Assembly (NCBI GenBank): GCA_011742915.1
Contig: JAAQTN010000008.1
Coordinates: 86,590 to 150,589, forward strand
Direction: 5' to 3'
Source of the DNA: Billgrantia desiderata
GTDB lineage: Bacteria > Pseudomonadota > Gammaproteobacteria > Pseudomonadales > Halomonadaceae
Length of the DNA: 64,000 nucleotides
Made by a program: the position numbers and the translations under genes. Positions 47,951 to 56,341 of the stretch are shown here, piece after piece. The notes beneath the pieces are model-generated. The model worked only from the letters and a program-made list of their open reading frames with translations. It did not search any database and was not told where the DNA came from. Within the stretch, counting starts at the first letter, position 1; each line of letters begins with the position of its first letter.

Positions 47951-48751
47951 ATGATGCTCGAATATCTCATTCCGGTCGTCCTGCTGTTCATGCTGATCGC
48001 CGCGTCGATCCGCATTCTGCCGGAGTACAAACGCGGCGTGATCTTCTTCCTCGGCCGCTTTCAGTCGGTCAAGGGGCCGGGGTTGATCATCGTCATTCCC
48101 GGCATCCAGCAGATGAGCGTGGTGGACCTGCGTGTGATCACCATGGACGTGCCGGAGCAGGACGTCATCTCCCAGGACAACGTCACGGTGAAGGTCAACG
48201 CGGTGCTCTACTTCCGTGTGGTCGATCCGGAGAAGGCGATCATCCAGGTCGAGAACTTTGCCGTGGCCACCAGCCAGCTGGCTCAGACCACGCTGCGTTC
48301 GGTGCTCGGCAAGCACGACCTCGACGAGATGCTCTCCGAACGCGACAAGCTCAACGACGACATCCAGGAGATCATCGACGCCCAGACCGAGGAGTGGGGC
48401 ATCAAGGTGGCCAACGTCGAGATCAAGCATGTCGACCTCAACGAGAGCATGATCCGCGCCATCGCCCGGCAGGCCGAGGCCGAGCGTGAGCGTCGTGCCA
48501 AGGTGATCCACGCCGAGGGTGAGCTGCAGGCCTCGAAGAAGCTGGTCGAAGCGGCCAACGTCATGGCCGAGAACTCCGCCGCCCTGCAGCTGCGCTATCT
48601 GCAGACCATGAGCGACATGAGCAACAAGAACGCCTCGACCATCGTCTTCCCGCTGCCGATGGACATCATGGAGGCGTTCCGGCACATGCAGGCGTCCACC
48701 GCCCAGGCGAAGACCAACGCCACGCGGCCAAGCGACCTGGGCGAAGGCTGA
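47951..48751 (+). CDS. Slipin (SPFH/stomatin-like membrane protein)
   Basis: The 266-residue protein has one N-terminal membrane segment (about 3-22) and an SPFH domain ([21 protein letters not shown], then [10 protein letters not shown], about 24-190), followed by a coiled-coil region ([20 protein letters not shown]). It forms membrane microdomain scaffolds and is the usual partner and substrate of the NfeD protease encoded just upstream. ATG 47951 (or 47954) follows AGGAGAG. The final 20 residues are polar. Operon with nfeD is likely; a hairpin follows. Confidence 0.94.
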   Translation: MMLEYLIPVVLLFMLIAASIRILPEYKRGVIFFLGRFQSVKGPGLIIVIPGIQQMSVVDLRVITMDVPEQDVISQDNVTVKVNAVLYFRVVDPEKAIIQVENFAVATSQLAQTTLRSVLGKHDLDEMLSERDKLNDDIQEIIDAQTEEWGIKVANVEIKHVDLNESMIRAIARQAEAERERRAKVIHAEGELQASKKLVEAANVMAENSAALQLRYLQTMSDMSNKNASTIVFPLPMDIMEAFRHMQASTAQAKTNATRPSDLGEG

Positions 48752-48759
48752 GCGAAGCG

Positions 48760-48783
48760 TGCCACGTCCCCCCGGACGTGGCA
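48760..48783 (+). terminator. Hairpin after the slipin gene
   Basis: Perfect 10-bp stem TGCCACGTCC, loop CCCC, GGACGTGGCA, starting nine bases after the slipin stop. There is no T tract, so this may be a Rho-assisted or stabilising hairpin. Confidence 0.55.
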
Positions 48784-48816
48784 TGCTGAGGCGATCCGAC
48801 GGAATTCGAGGTCGCC

Positions 48817-49731
48817 TTGATCCACTCTCTTTCGCACCGCCAGCAGGGGCTGCTGCTGACCGGCGGCGGTGCGCTGATCATTTCTCCCGATGCCCTGCTG
48901 ATCAAGCTGATCGCTCTGCCCGACAGCGGGATTCTGGTCTGGCGGGGTCTGCTCACCGCACTGGGTTTCCTCCTCATCATGCTGGCCCGCCACGGTGCCG
49001 GCACCTTCGCTGCCTATCGCCGCTGCGGCTGGACCGGCATCGGCGTGGCCGTGCTGTTCAGCCTTTCCACCTACGGCTTCGTGCTCGGCAACCAGTACAC
49101 CAAGGGCGGCAATGTGCTGATGATCCTGGCCGGGGCGCCGCTGATTGCGGCACTGCTGTCACGCTTGTTCCTCGGCGAGCGGCTGCCCCGGCGCACCTGG
49201 CTCGCCATCTGGATCTGCCTGTTCGGCACCTCGCTTATCGTGCTCGACGACACCGGGGCGGGGTCGTGGATCGGCAACGCCTTCGCCCTGCTGGCGGCCA
49301 CGGCACTGGCGGCAAATTTTACCCTTTGTCGTACTCGTCCCGGCATCGACATGAGTCCCATGCTTACGCTCTCGGGACTGATCGTAGCCGCCACCGCGGG
49401 GCTGCTCGGGCTAGCCGGTGGCGGCATCGCGTTGCCGCCGGCCGATAGCCTGCTGTTGCTGATACTGCTGTGCCTGGTGCTGCTGCCGCTGGGCTTCACC
49501 CTGATTCAGCGCGGGCCGCTCTACCTGCCCGCCGCCGAGGTGGGGCTGCTGATGCTGATGGAAGTGGTGGTAGGCACGCTATGGGTATGGTGGCTGCTGG
49601 CCGAACGACCGGCGCCCATTGCCCTGCTGGGCGGCGGCCTGGTGCTGGGCACGCTGCTGGCCAAAGGGCTTTACGAACGGCGGCTGGAGCGGCGGCTGAG
49701 GGCTCAGGGTGCGGCATTGCAGCGGAACTGA
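48817..49731 (+). CDS. EamA/DMT-family membrane transporter
   Basis: The 304-residue protein has about ten hydrophobic helices in two EamA repeats (about 5-140 and 150-290), typical of drug/metabolite exporters such as RhaT- and YdcZ-like permeases. Conserved proline and glycine positions appear in GLLTALGFLLIML and LYLPAAEVGLLMLMEVV. The start is TTG 48817, with GAGG five bases upstream; no ATG or GTG fits better. The substrate is unknown. It stands alone between the nfeD-slipin pair and the SulP gene. Confidence 0.85.
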   Translation: MIHSLSHRQQGLLLTGGGALIISPDALLIKLIALPDSGILVWRGLLTALGFLLIMLARHGAGTFAAYRRCGWTGIGVAVLFSLSTYGFVLGNQYTKGGNVLMILAGAPLIAALLSRLFLGERLPRRTWLAIWICLFGTSLIVLDDTGAGSWIGNAFALLAATALAANFTLCRTRPGIDMSPMLTLSGLIVAATAGLLGLAGGGIALPPADSLLLLILLCLVLLPLGFTLIQRGPLYLPAAEVGLLMLMEVVVGTLWVWWLLAERPAPIALLGGGLVLGTLLAKGLYERRLERRLRAQGAALQRN

Positions 49732-50042
49732 TAGAATGCGCCGCTCGTTTCGGGGCATGCCGTCTTTGCCCCGCTCAACCGACCACGGATGCAACGCAAC
49801 GTGCTGAAACCTTCGACAGGGCTGGTCACGCCGCCCTAGCGCTTCCCTTCTCTCGGTGATGCCGCCATCGGCACGCCACCGCTCGACATCTGCCGATGTC
49901 CCGGGCCGCTTGCCCCTATCTCACCGATTCACAGTGCTCCCTCAGGTCGCTACCCGACGCGCCGTGGGAAACATGTGTCATCGCACCTGACGCCATCCGA
50001 TATGTGCCGGTTGGCATGACGACTCACAGACTGGACCGAAGC
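49732..50042 (+). other. 311-base gap upstream of the SulP gene
   Basis: The region carries no convincing gene. The open frame of the SulP gene extends back to 49896, but its first 49 codons look non-coding. GGGGC (49752-49756) and GCCCC (49767-49771) could form a small hairpin near the EamA 3' end. The SulP promoter probably lies here but could not be placed. Confidence 0.4.
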
Positions 50043-51533
50043 ATGTTCCGATCCACCAAGCAAGAATGGTTCTCCAACATCAAGGGCGATACCCTCGCCG
50101 GCATCGTGGTCGCATTGGCCCTGATTCCCGAGGCAATCGCCTTCTCCATCATCGCCGGTGTCGACCCCAAGGTCGGCCTCTATGCCTCCTTCTGTATCGC
50201 CGTGATCATCGCCTTCACCGGCGGCCGTCCGGGAATGATCTCCGCGGCCACCGGCGCCATGGCGCTGCTGATGGTCACGCTGGTGCGCGATCACGGTCTC
50301 GAATACCTGCTGGCCGCCACCCTGCTCACCGGGGTGCTGCAGATCGTGGCCGGCTACCTGAAACTGGCCGAGCTGATGCGCTTCGTCTCGCGCTCGGTGG
50401 TCACCGGCTTCGTCAACGCCCTGGCCATCCTGATCTTCATGGCGCAGTTGCCTGAGCTGACCGGGGTAACCTGGCACGTCTACGCCATGACCGTGGCCGG
50501 CCTGGCGATCATCTACCTCTTTCCCTACCTGCCCAGGGTGGGCAAGTCGATTCCTTCGCCGCTGGTGTGCATCGTGGTGCTGACCGCCGTTTATCTGCTC
50601 TCCGGGATGGAGATTCGTACCGTTGGCGACATGGGCGAGCTTCCCGATACCCTGCCGGTGTTCCTGTGGCCCGACGTGCCGCTGACTCTCGACACGCTGT
50701 GGATCATTCTGCCTTACTCGGTGATGCTCGCCGTGGTGGGTCTGCTGGAGTCGATGATGACCGCCACCATCGTCGACGATCTGACCGACACCCCGAGCGA
50801 CAAGAACCGTGAGTGCAAGGGACAGGGTATCGCCAATATCGGCTCCGGCCTGCTGGGCGGCATGGCCGGCTGCGCGATGATCGGCCAGTCGGTGATCAAC
50901 GTGAAGTCGGGCGGACGCGGGCGGCTCTCCACTCTGGTGGCCGGTGTGCTGCTGCTGATCTTGGTGGTGTTCCTTTCCGACTGGGTGTCGTTGATCCCCA
51001 TGGCTGCGCTGGTGGCGGTGATGATCATGGTCTCCATCGGTACCTTCAGTTGGACCTCGATTCGCGACCTGAAAAAGCATCCGCTGAGCACCAACGTCGT
51101 CATGCTGACCACCGTGGCGGTTACCGTGGGAACCCACAATCTGGCCATCGGGGTGTTCGTCGGCGTGCTGCTGGCGGCGATGTTCTTTGCCAACAAGGTG
51201 GGCAACATTCTCTACATCGGCTCCGAAGAGGCCGACGCCGGCAGCCGTCGAATCTATCATGTAGTGGGCCAGGTGTTCTTCGCCTCCTCCGAGCGCTTCG
51301 GCAGCGCCTTCGACTTCAAGGAGACGGTGGAGAAGGTCACCATCGACCTCTCCCGCGCTCACTTCTGGGACATCACGGCGGTGCAGGCATTGGACAGGGT
51401 GGTGATCAAGTTCCGTCGTGAGGGCACCGAGGTGGAGCTGATCGGGCTCAACGAGGCCAGTGCCACCATCGTCGACCGCCATGCCATCCACGATGACCCG
51501 GCGGCCGTGGAAAAGTTGATGGGCGGACACTAA
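50043..51533 (+). CDS. SulP-family inorganic anion transporter with STAS domain
   Basis: The 496-residue protein has about 11-12 hydrophobic segments in the SLC26/SulP pattern and a C-terminal STAS domain (about 395-480; [20 protein letters not shown]). SulP proteins carry sulfate, bicarbonate or dicarboxylates; the SulP signature is near [18 protein letters not shown], followed by [14 protein letters not shown] chose ATG 50043, which starts the conserved N-terminus, over ATG 50016 or 49896. The Usp gene follows after 18 bases, as is common for SulP-Usp pairs (bicarbonate/stress). Sulfate or bicarbonate is the likeliest substrate; which one cannot be told. Confidence 0.9.
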   Translation: MFRSTKQEWFSNIKGDTLAGIVVALALIPEAIAFSIIAGVDPKVGLYASFCIAVIIAFTGGRPGMISAATGAMALLMVTLVRDHGLEYLLAATLLTGVLQIVAGYLKLAELMRFVSRSVVTGFVNALAILIFMAQLPELTGVTWHVYAMTVAGLAIIYLFPYLPRVGKSIPSPLVCIVVLTAVYLLSGMEIRTVGDMGELPDTLPVFLWPDVPLTLDTLWIILPYSVMLAVVGLLESMMTATIVDDLTDTPSDKNRECKGQGIANIGSGLLGGMAGCAMIGQSVINVKSGGRGRLSTLVAGVLLLILVVFLSDWVSLIPMAALVAVMIMVSIGTFSWTSIRDLKKHPLSTNVVMLTTVAVTVGTHNLAIGVFVGVLLAAMFFANKVGNILYIGSEEADAGSRRIYHVVGQVFFASSERFGSAFDFKETVEKVTIDLSRAHFWDITAVQALDRVVIKFRREGTEVELIGLNEASATIVDRHAIHDDPAAVEKLMGGH

Positions 51534-51551
51534 GGAAACGAGGAGCAAGAC

Positions 51552-52406
51552 ATGACCGAACAGGTAATGGCCGCCATCGACGGCTCGCAGTTCTCCACCG
51601 GGGTGTGCGATTACGCCGCCTGGGCCAGCCAGGCGCTCGGCGCGCCGCTGACCTTCCTGCACGTGGTGGACAATCATCCTCAGACCGCCGAAGCGGACCT
51701 CTCCGGGCATATTGGATTGGGTTCCCGCGAGCATCTGCTCGAGGAGCTGGCTCAGCTCGACGAGCAGCGCGCCAAGGTGGCCCAGGAGCAGGGCCGACTG
51801 ATGCTCAAGGCGGCCAAGGAGCGTGCCATCGAGGATGGCGTGGCCGACCCCGCTACCCGGCAGCGCAACGGCACCCTGGTGGAAACCCTCGACGAGCTGC
51901 AGAACGAGATTCGCCTGCTGGTGCTGGGCAAGCGCGGCGAGACCGCCCACCAGGCCAGCGAGCATCTGGGCTCCAACCTGGAGCGGGTGGTGCGCACGCT
52001 GCACCGGCCGATCCTGATGGTGCCGGAGAGCTTCACCCAGCCCCGGCGGGTGATGCTCGCCTTCGACGGCAGCAAGACCACCCGCAAGGGCGTCGAGATG
52101 CTGGCCAAGAGCCCGCTGTTCAACGGCATTCCGGTGCACGTGGTGATCGTCGGGGCCGAGACCGGCGACAACCGCTCGCAGCTGGAGTGGGCGCTGGCTA
52201 CGCTGCGCGAGGCCGGCCACGAGGCCGAAGGGGCGATCCGTGCCGGCGAGGTGGAGGAGACCCTGCGCGTCTACCAGGAGCAGAACGCCATCGACCTGCT
52301 GGTGATGGGCGCCTACGGCCACTCGCGCATTCGCCACCTGCTGGTGGGCAGCACTACCACTGGCATGCTGAGGCGGGCCAAGATCCCTATCCTGCTGCTG
52401 CGCTGA
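51552..52406 (+). CDS. Tandem universal stress protein (two UspA domains)
   Basis: The 284-residue protein contains two Usp domains (about 1-155 and 160-284). The second has the ATP-binding GxxG motif as VMGAYGHSRIRHLLVGSTT, while the first has the variant LVLGKRGETAHQAS. Tandem Usps act as stress or metabolic regulators, and many regulate the transporter encoded next to them. The gene starts 18 bases after the SulP stop behind AAACGAGGAG, so they are probably cotranscribed. Confidence 0.93.
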   Translation: MTEQVMAAIDGSQFSTGVCDYAAWASQALGAPLTFLHVVDNHPQTAEADLSGHIGLGSREHLLEELAQLDEQRAKVAQEQGRLMLKAAKERAIEDGVADPATRQRNGTLVETLDELQNEIRLLVLGKRGETAHQASEHLGSNLERVVRTLHRPILMVPESFTQPRRVMLAFDGSKTTRKGVEMLAKSPLFNGIPVHVVIVGAETGDNRSQLEWALATLREAGHEAEGAIRAGEVEETLRVYQEQNAIDLLVMGAYGHSRIRHLLVGSTTTGMLRRAKIPILLLR

Positions 52407-52482
52407 GAGGGCTAGCCTTGGCGACATGTCAGACAAGATGAGGAGTGATAGCATCCGGCTGACTAGCCCAAGGAGGCACAGC

Positions 52483-52854
52483 GTGGCCGCCCATGATCCG
52501 ACCATTCCCCGCCTGCGCATTCAGCTGGGCCCTGCCATCGCCATCGGGCCGGGCAAGGCGCAGCTGCTCGAGGCGATTGCCGCCACCGGGTCGATCAGTG
52601 CCGCCGCACGCGACATGGGCATGAGCTATCGGCGCGCCTGGATGCTGGTGGACACCATGAACCAGTGCTTCAGGGAGCCGCTGGTGACCACCGCCACCGG
52701 CGGCAAACGAGGCGGCGGTGCGCGGATCACGCCCTTCGGCGAGGAAGTGCTGGAGCGCTACCGGCGCATGCAGCGCATCGCCAGCGAGGCGGTGGCCGAG
52801 GAGATGGAGGCCTTCACTGCGCTGTTTGCCGATTCGCTGCCGCCCAACGAATAA
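52483..52854 (+). CDS. modE: ModE-like molybdate regulator, DNA-binding domain only
   Basis: The 123-residue protein consists of the ModE-type winged helix (AIGPGKAQLLEAIAATGSIS, then AARDMGMSYRRAWMLVDTMN) with the GG-rich wing (TGGKRGGGARIT). The TOBE/molbindin domains of E. coli ModE are missing, so molybdate sensing must work differently or need a partner. Start GTG 52483 has a strong AGGAGG six bases upstream; an earlier ATG (52438) is less likely. It converges on modCBA, with a MITE in the gap. A ModE-type palindrome lies in front of modA. Confidence 0.87.
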   Translation: MAAHDPTIPRLRIQLGPAIAIGPGKAQLLEAIAATGSISAAARDMGMSYRRAWMLVDTMNQCFREPLVTTATGGKRGGGARITPFGEEVLERYRRMQRIASEAVAEEMEAFTALFADSLPPNE

Positions 52855-52866
52855 CGTTTCCGTTAG

Positions 52867-53074
52867 GGAAGCGCTGAACAAATCGGCGAGCGGGATGAAG
52901 CACAAGGCGCACGGAGCACAGTACCGAGCGAAGCGACAAACAGCCGTAGGCTGGCCCCGAAGGGGCGAGAAGCCCCAGGCTTCGAGTCAACCGGAGCATA
53001 TGGGGTATATGTGAGGATTCCGAGCACCGCGCAACGCAGTGATTCGCGCGCGCAGACATTTGTGCAGTGTTTCC
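52867..53074. mobile_element. 208-bp MITE with IS5-type ends and TTAG target duplication
   Basis: The element begins GGAAGCGCTGAACAAAT and ends ATTTGTGCAGTGTTTCC; the 17-bp ends are inverted repeats with 13 matches. TTAG directly flanks both sides (52863-52866 and 53075-53078), a 4-bp YTAR target duplication of the sort made by IS5-family transposases. It encodes no protein. Inside are GC-rich hairpins (CCCCGAAGGGG near 52956) and the box AACCGGAG (52989-52996), followed 15 bases later by TGAGGA (53012-53017). The right target copy coincides with the modC stop codon. Confidence 0.8.
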
Positions 53075-54139
53075 TTAGGTCAGCGCCCGTGCCCGCACCT
53101 GGGCATGCACGGCCATGCCGGGGGCGAGTGCCAGACGCTCCACGGCCTCGCGGGGAATGCGCGCGAGCAGGGCCTGATCGCCGAGGGCCAGACGCACCAG
53201 CCGGTGGCCCGGATGGGGGTCGTCGTCGATCTCGGCAATCCGCACCGGCAGGCAGTTGAGCACGCTGGAATCCCGCGCTGGGCTCAGGCTGATCGCCACG
53301 TCACTGGCTCTGATGCTGAGTCTGAGGCGTTGGCTCGACGGTGCCTGCTCCCGCGAGACCCGCAGTCGCACGTCGCCGCAGCCGAGCATGACCAGCTGCT
53401 GCCCGGCGTCGTAATCCAGCACCTGCGCTTCCAGCACCGCGGCGGCATTGTCGGCATGGGCCAGCGGCAGGTCGCTGCGGGTCAGCAACTCGTGCAAGGG
53501 CCCGGTGGCCAGCACCCGGCCCGCTTCCAGCAGCACCATGTGATCCGCCAGTCGGGCCACCTCTTCCAGAGCATGACTGACATAGACCACCGGAATCTCC
53601 AGGTGGTCGTGCAGCCGCTCCAGGTAGGGCAGGATCTCCGCCTTGCTGGTGGCGTCCAGCGATGCCATGGGTTCGTCCATCAGCAGCAGCCGGGGGCTGG
53701 CCAGCAGCGCCCGGGCGATGGCCACCCGCTGGCGCTGGCCGCCGGAGAGCGCTTGCGGGTAGCGCTCGAGAAGCGCCTCGACGCCGAGCAGCCGCACCGT
53801 CTCGTCGAAGTCCACCCGGCGCCGCGCCACCGGCACCCGCCGGTAGCCGTAGCGCAGGTTGTCGCGTACCCGCAGGTGGGAAAACAGGCTCGCTTCCTGA
53901 AACACGTAGCCCAGCGGGCGGCGATGCACCGGCAGGAAGCGTTCGTCGTCCTGCCAGCGGCAGCCGTTCACCGTCAGCCATCCCTCGGCTCTCTCGAGGC
54001 CGGCCAGGCAGCGCAGCAGCGTGGTCTTGCCCGAGCCGGAGCGGCCGAACAGCGCGGTGACGCCGCGCTCGGGCAGGGTCATCCGGGCGTCCAGCGCGAA
54101 GTCGCCGCGCGCCAGCCGAAACTCGCACGCCAGGCTCAT
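53075..54139 (-). CDS. modC: Molybdate ABC transporter ATP-binding protein ModC
   Basis: The 354-residue ABC ATPase has Walker A GRSGSGKTT (residues 32-40), the Q-loop YVFQEASLF, signature LSGGQRQRV, Walker B LLLMDEPMASLD and H-loop YVSHALEEV, followed by a molybdate-binding TOBE domain (about 285-350). It energises molybdate import. The start overlaps the modB stop (ATGA). The TAA stop is formed by the target-site duplication of a MITE, so the last residues may have been set by that insertion. Third gene of modABC. Confidence 0.95.
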   Translation of the reverse strand: MSLACEFRLARGDFALDARMTLPERGVTALFGRSGSGKTTLLRCLAGLERAEGWLTVNGCRWQDDERFLPVHRRPLGYVFQEASLFSHLRVRDNLRYGYRRVPVARRRVDFDETVRLLGVEALLERYPQALSGGQRQRVAIARALLASPRLLLMDEPMASLDATSKAEILPYLERLHDHLEIPVVYVSHALEEVARLADHMVLLEAGRVLATGPLHELLTRSDLPLAHADNAAAVLEAQVLDYDAGQQLVMLGCGDVRLRVSREQAPSSQRLRLSIRASDVAISLSPARDSSVLNCLPVRIAEIDDDPHPGHRLVRLALGDQALLARIPREAVERLALAPGMAVHAQVRARALT

Positions 54140-54834
54140 GGCGCCACTCCCACGATCTTGAAGCGCTTGTTGAGCGCATAGATGCACACCAGCATCACGA
54201 AGGCCGTCACGATCAGGAACAGCGACAGGCGGTGGGCGGAGGCGTAGTCCATGCCCTCGACGTGGCTGTAGATGGCGATGGAGGCGACCTGGGTCTGGCC
54301 GGGGATGCCGCCGCCGATCATCAGCAGCACGCCGAACTCGCCCAGGGTGTGGGCGAAGGAGAGCACCGCCGCGGTGAGCAGCCCCTGGCGCGACAGCGGC
54401 AGCACCACCGACACCAGGCGGTCCCATGGGCCCGCGCGCAGGGTGGCGGCCACTTCCAGCGGGCGGCGCCCCATGGCCTGGAAGGCGTTCTGCAGCGGCT
54501 GCACCACGAAGGGCAGCGAATAGATCATCGAGCCGATCACCAGCCCGGTGAAGGTGAAGGCCAGGTGGCTCGCGCCCAGGCGCTCCAGGGTGCCGCCCAC
54601 GGCGCCGCGGGGGCCGAGCAGGATCAACAGGTAGAAGCCGATCACCGTGGGCGGCAGCACCAGCGGCAGCGCGACCAGCGCCTCGATCACCACCTTGATG
54701 CGGCGCTGGGTATGGGCCAGCCACCAGGCCAGCGGCAGGCACAGCACCAGCAGCAGGGCGGTGCTGATCAGCGCCAGACGGAAGGTGAGCTGCAGGGCGA
54801 TCCAGTCGGCCTCGCCGATCCCGAGCCAGGTCAT
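54136..54834 (-). CDS. modB: Molybdate ABC transporter permease ModB
   Basis: This 232-residue inner-membrane permease has about five or six hydrophobic segments and the EAA loop VAATLRAGPWDRLVSVVLPLS (key EAA-like Ala and Gly before P-L). The coupling region AHTLGEFGVLLMIGG is typical of ModB/CysW permeases. It starts six bases after the modA stop and overlaps modC by four bases, forming a compact modABC operon. Confidence 0.94.
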   Translation of the reverse strand: MTWLGIGEADWIALQLTFRLALISTALLLVLCLPLAWWLAHTQRRIKVVIEALVALPLVLPPTVIGFYLLILLGPRGAVGGTLERLGASHLAFTFTGLVIGSMIYSLPFVVQPLQNAFQAMGRRPLEVAATLRAGPWDRLVSVVLPLSRQGLLTAAVLSFAHTLGEFGVLLMIGGGIPGQTQVASIAIYSHVEGMDYASAHRLSLFLIVTAFVMLVCIYALNKRFKIVGVAP

Positions 54835-54840
54835 CTCGCC

Positions 54841-55617
54841 TTACTCATCGGGTAGCTGGAAGCCATAGGCGCGCATGATGCTGCGGGTTTCCGCTGCGCT
54901 CATGTAGTCGGCGAACAGCCGCGCGGTAGGGTTGTCGGCGGCGCGGCGGGTAATGATGAAGCCCTGGGTGAGCGGCGCGTGGAGCGCGTCGTCGATCAAG
55001 TGGTAGCCGCCCTGGTCGAGTATCGACGGGTGGCGGACCAGCGACAGGGCGATGATGCCCACCTCGGCGGCACCGCTCTGCACCAGCTGCAGGGTGTGGG
55101 CGATGTTCTCGCCGAACACCAGGCGTCGCTCCAGCGTCTCCCACAGGCCGCTGGCGCGCAGGGCCTCCCGGGCCCGGTCGCCATAGGGTGCGTGGCGGGG
55201 GTTGGCGATGGCGATGCGGCGGAAGCGCTCGTCGGCGAGGTCACTCAGTGTCAGTTCCGAGGCGTCGAGTCCGTCGCTCCAGATCACGATGCGCCCTTCG
55301 GCGTAGGGGATCACCTCGCCGGCGGCATGGCCGGCCTGTTCCAGTGCCCGAGGGTAGGCGATGTCCGCCGAGAAGAAGAGATCGAAGGGGGCGCCGTGCT
55401 CGATCTGGCTGCGAAAACGCCCCGAGGAGCCGTAGAGCACCTCGATGGGGTGTTCCGGATGGTCGCTGGCGAAGTTCTCCAGGATCTCGTCCATGGCGAA
55501 GCGCAGGTCCGAAGCGGCGGCGATCCGGGTCGGCTGCGGGTCGGCCATGGCCGTGGCGATGGTGAGGCTCAGGCCGAGGGCGGCCACGCCGGCCAGTAGA
55601 CGAAAAACACGGCTCAT
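54841..55617 (-). CDS. modA: Molybdate-binding periplasmic protein ModA
   Basis: The 258-residue protein has a signal peptide (about 1-25, ending ATAMA) and a type II binding fold with the ModA oxyanion segments [37 protein letters not shown] and [12 protein letters not shown]. It captures molybdate (or tungstate). ATG 55617 starts the signal peptide and follows GGGGGAACGATCG. It leads the minus-strand modABC operon; a ModE-type palindrome lies 52-75 bases upstream. Confidence 0.94.
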   Translation of the reverse strand: MSRVFRLLAGVAALGLSLTIATAMADPQPTRIAAASDLRFAMDEILENFASDHPEHPIEVLYGSSGRFRSQIEHGAPFDLFFSADIAYPRALEQAGHAAGEVIPYAEGRIVIWSDGLDASELTLSDLADERFRRIAIANPRHAPYGDRAREALRASGLWETLERRLVFGENIAHTLQLVQSGAAEVGIIALSLVRHPSILDQGGYHLIDDALHAPLTQGFIITRRAADNPTARLFADYMSAAETRSIMRAYGFQLPDE

Positions 55618-55668
55618 CGATCGTTCCCCCGTTGGGTTCTCTGTGCTCTTCCGGCGTGGGCGAGTCAT

Positions 55669-55692
55669 CGTCATATCCCGATGGATATAACG
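55669..55692. promoter_or_regulatory. ModE-type operator upstream of modA
   Basis: CGTCATATCC (55669-55678), CGAT and GGATATAACG (55683-55692) form a 24-bp palindrome with one mismatch in ten pairs. It matches the ModE pattern of CGnTATAT-type half-sites and lies 52-75 bases before the modA start, so it probably mediates molybdate repression of modABC. It could also influence ridA, 133 bases away on the other strand. Confidence 0.75.
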
Positions 55693-55824
55693 CTTCGTCG
55701 TATACTGCCATGCATAACGCATCCTGGATATACCGCGCAGGAGGTATGCCGGTTGGGTGTGTCGACGTCGCTTCCGCCGAATGCGTTAGAATCGGCGAGA
55801 TTTTTACTTCCCGAGGAGCAAGAG

Positions 55825-56199
55825 ATGACCATCGTCCGTCATGACACCAAGGCACGCATGAGCCGCGCCGTGATCCACCAGGGTATCGCCTACCTGTGCG
55901 GCCAGGTGGCCGGCCCCGAGGCGCGCCACGGTGACATCACCGAGCAGACCGAAAGCATGCTGGCGCGGGTGGATGCGCTGCTGGCCGAGATCGGTTCCGA
56001 CCGCGAGCACCTGCTGACGGCCACCATCTACCTCAAGGACGGTCATGACTTCGCCGCCATGAACGCGGTGTGGGACGCTTGGGTACCCACCGGCCATGCC
56101 CCGGCACGTACCTGCGTCTGTGCGCCGATGCCTGCCGACGAGCTCAAGGTGGAGATCACCGTCACGGCGGCAGTCGTCGGCGGCGACTATTCCTACTGA
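55825..56199 (+). CDS. RidA/YjgF-family enamine/imine deaminase
   Basis: This 124-residue RidA-family protein hydrolyses reactive 2-aminoacrylate-type enamines made by PLP dehydratases. The family's substrate-binding arginine is visible in [10 protein letters not shown], followed by the conserved acidic segment [10 protein letters not shown]. It starts behind GAGGAG. It diverges from modA. It is a cytoplasmic protein; no PLP dehydratase lies next to it, though the eutB-like dehydratase is elsewhere in the window. Confidence 0.9.
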   Translation: MTIVRHDTKARMSRAVIHQGIAYLCGQVAGPEARHGDITEQTESMLARVDALLAEIGSDREHLLTATIYLKDGHDFAAMNAVWDAWVPTGHAPARTCVCAPMPADELKVEITVTAAVVGGDYSY

Positions 56200-56341
56200 G
56201 GAAGCCGTCGAGGTTCTTGGCGAGCGAAGATAGGCGGGTTGCCGCCAGCACGGAGTAACCGGAGTTGACTGTCTGCTCAATGAGGAATACGAGTACTGCC
56301 GGCGACCCGGATATCGAGTGCAGCAGAACCTCGGTGGTTTC
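56200..56341. mobile_element. 142-bp MITE-like element related to the one beside modC
   Basis: The gap between the ridA stop and the phnE-like stop starts GGAAGCCGTCGAGGTTCT and ends AGAACCTCGGTGGTTTCC; these ends pair as inverted repeats with about 15 of 18 matches. Inside, GAGCGAAG (56222-56229), AACCGGAG (56257-56264) and TGAGGA (56281-56286) occur in the same order and spacing as in the 208-bp element. No clean target duplication is visible. Each end abuts a stop codon of a neighbouring gene. Confidence 0.55.
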
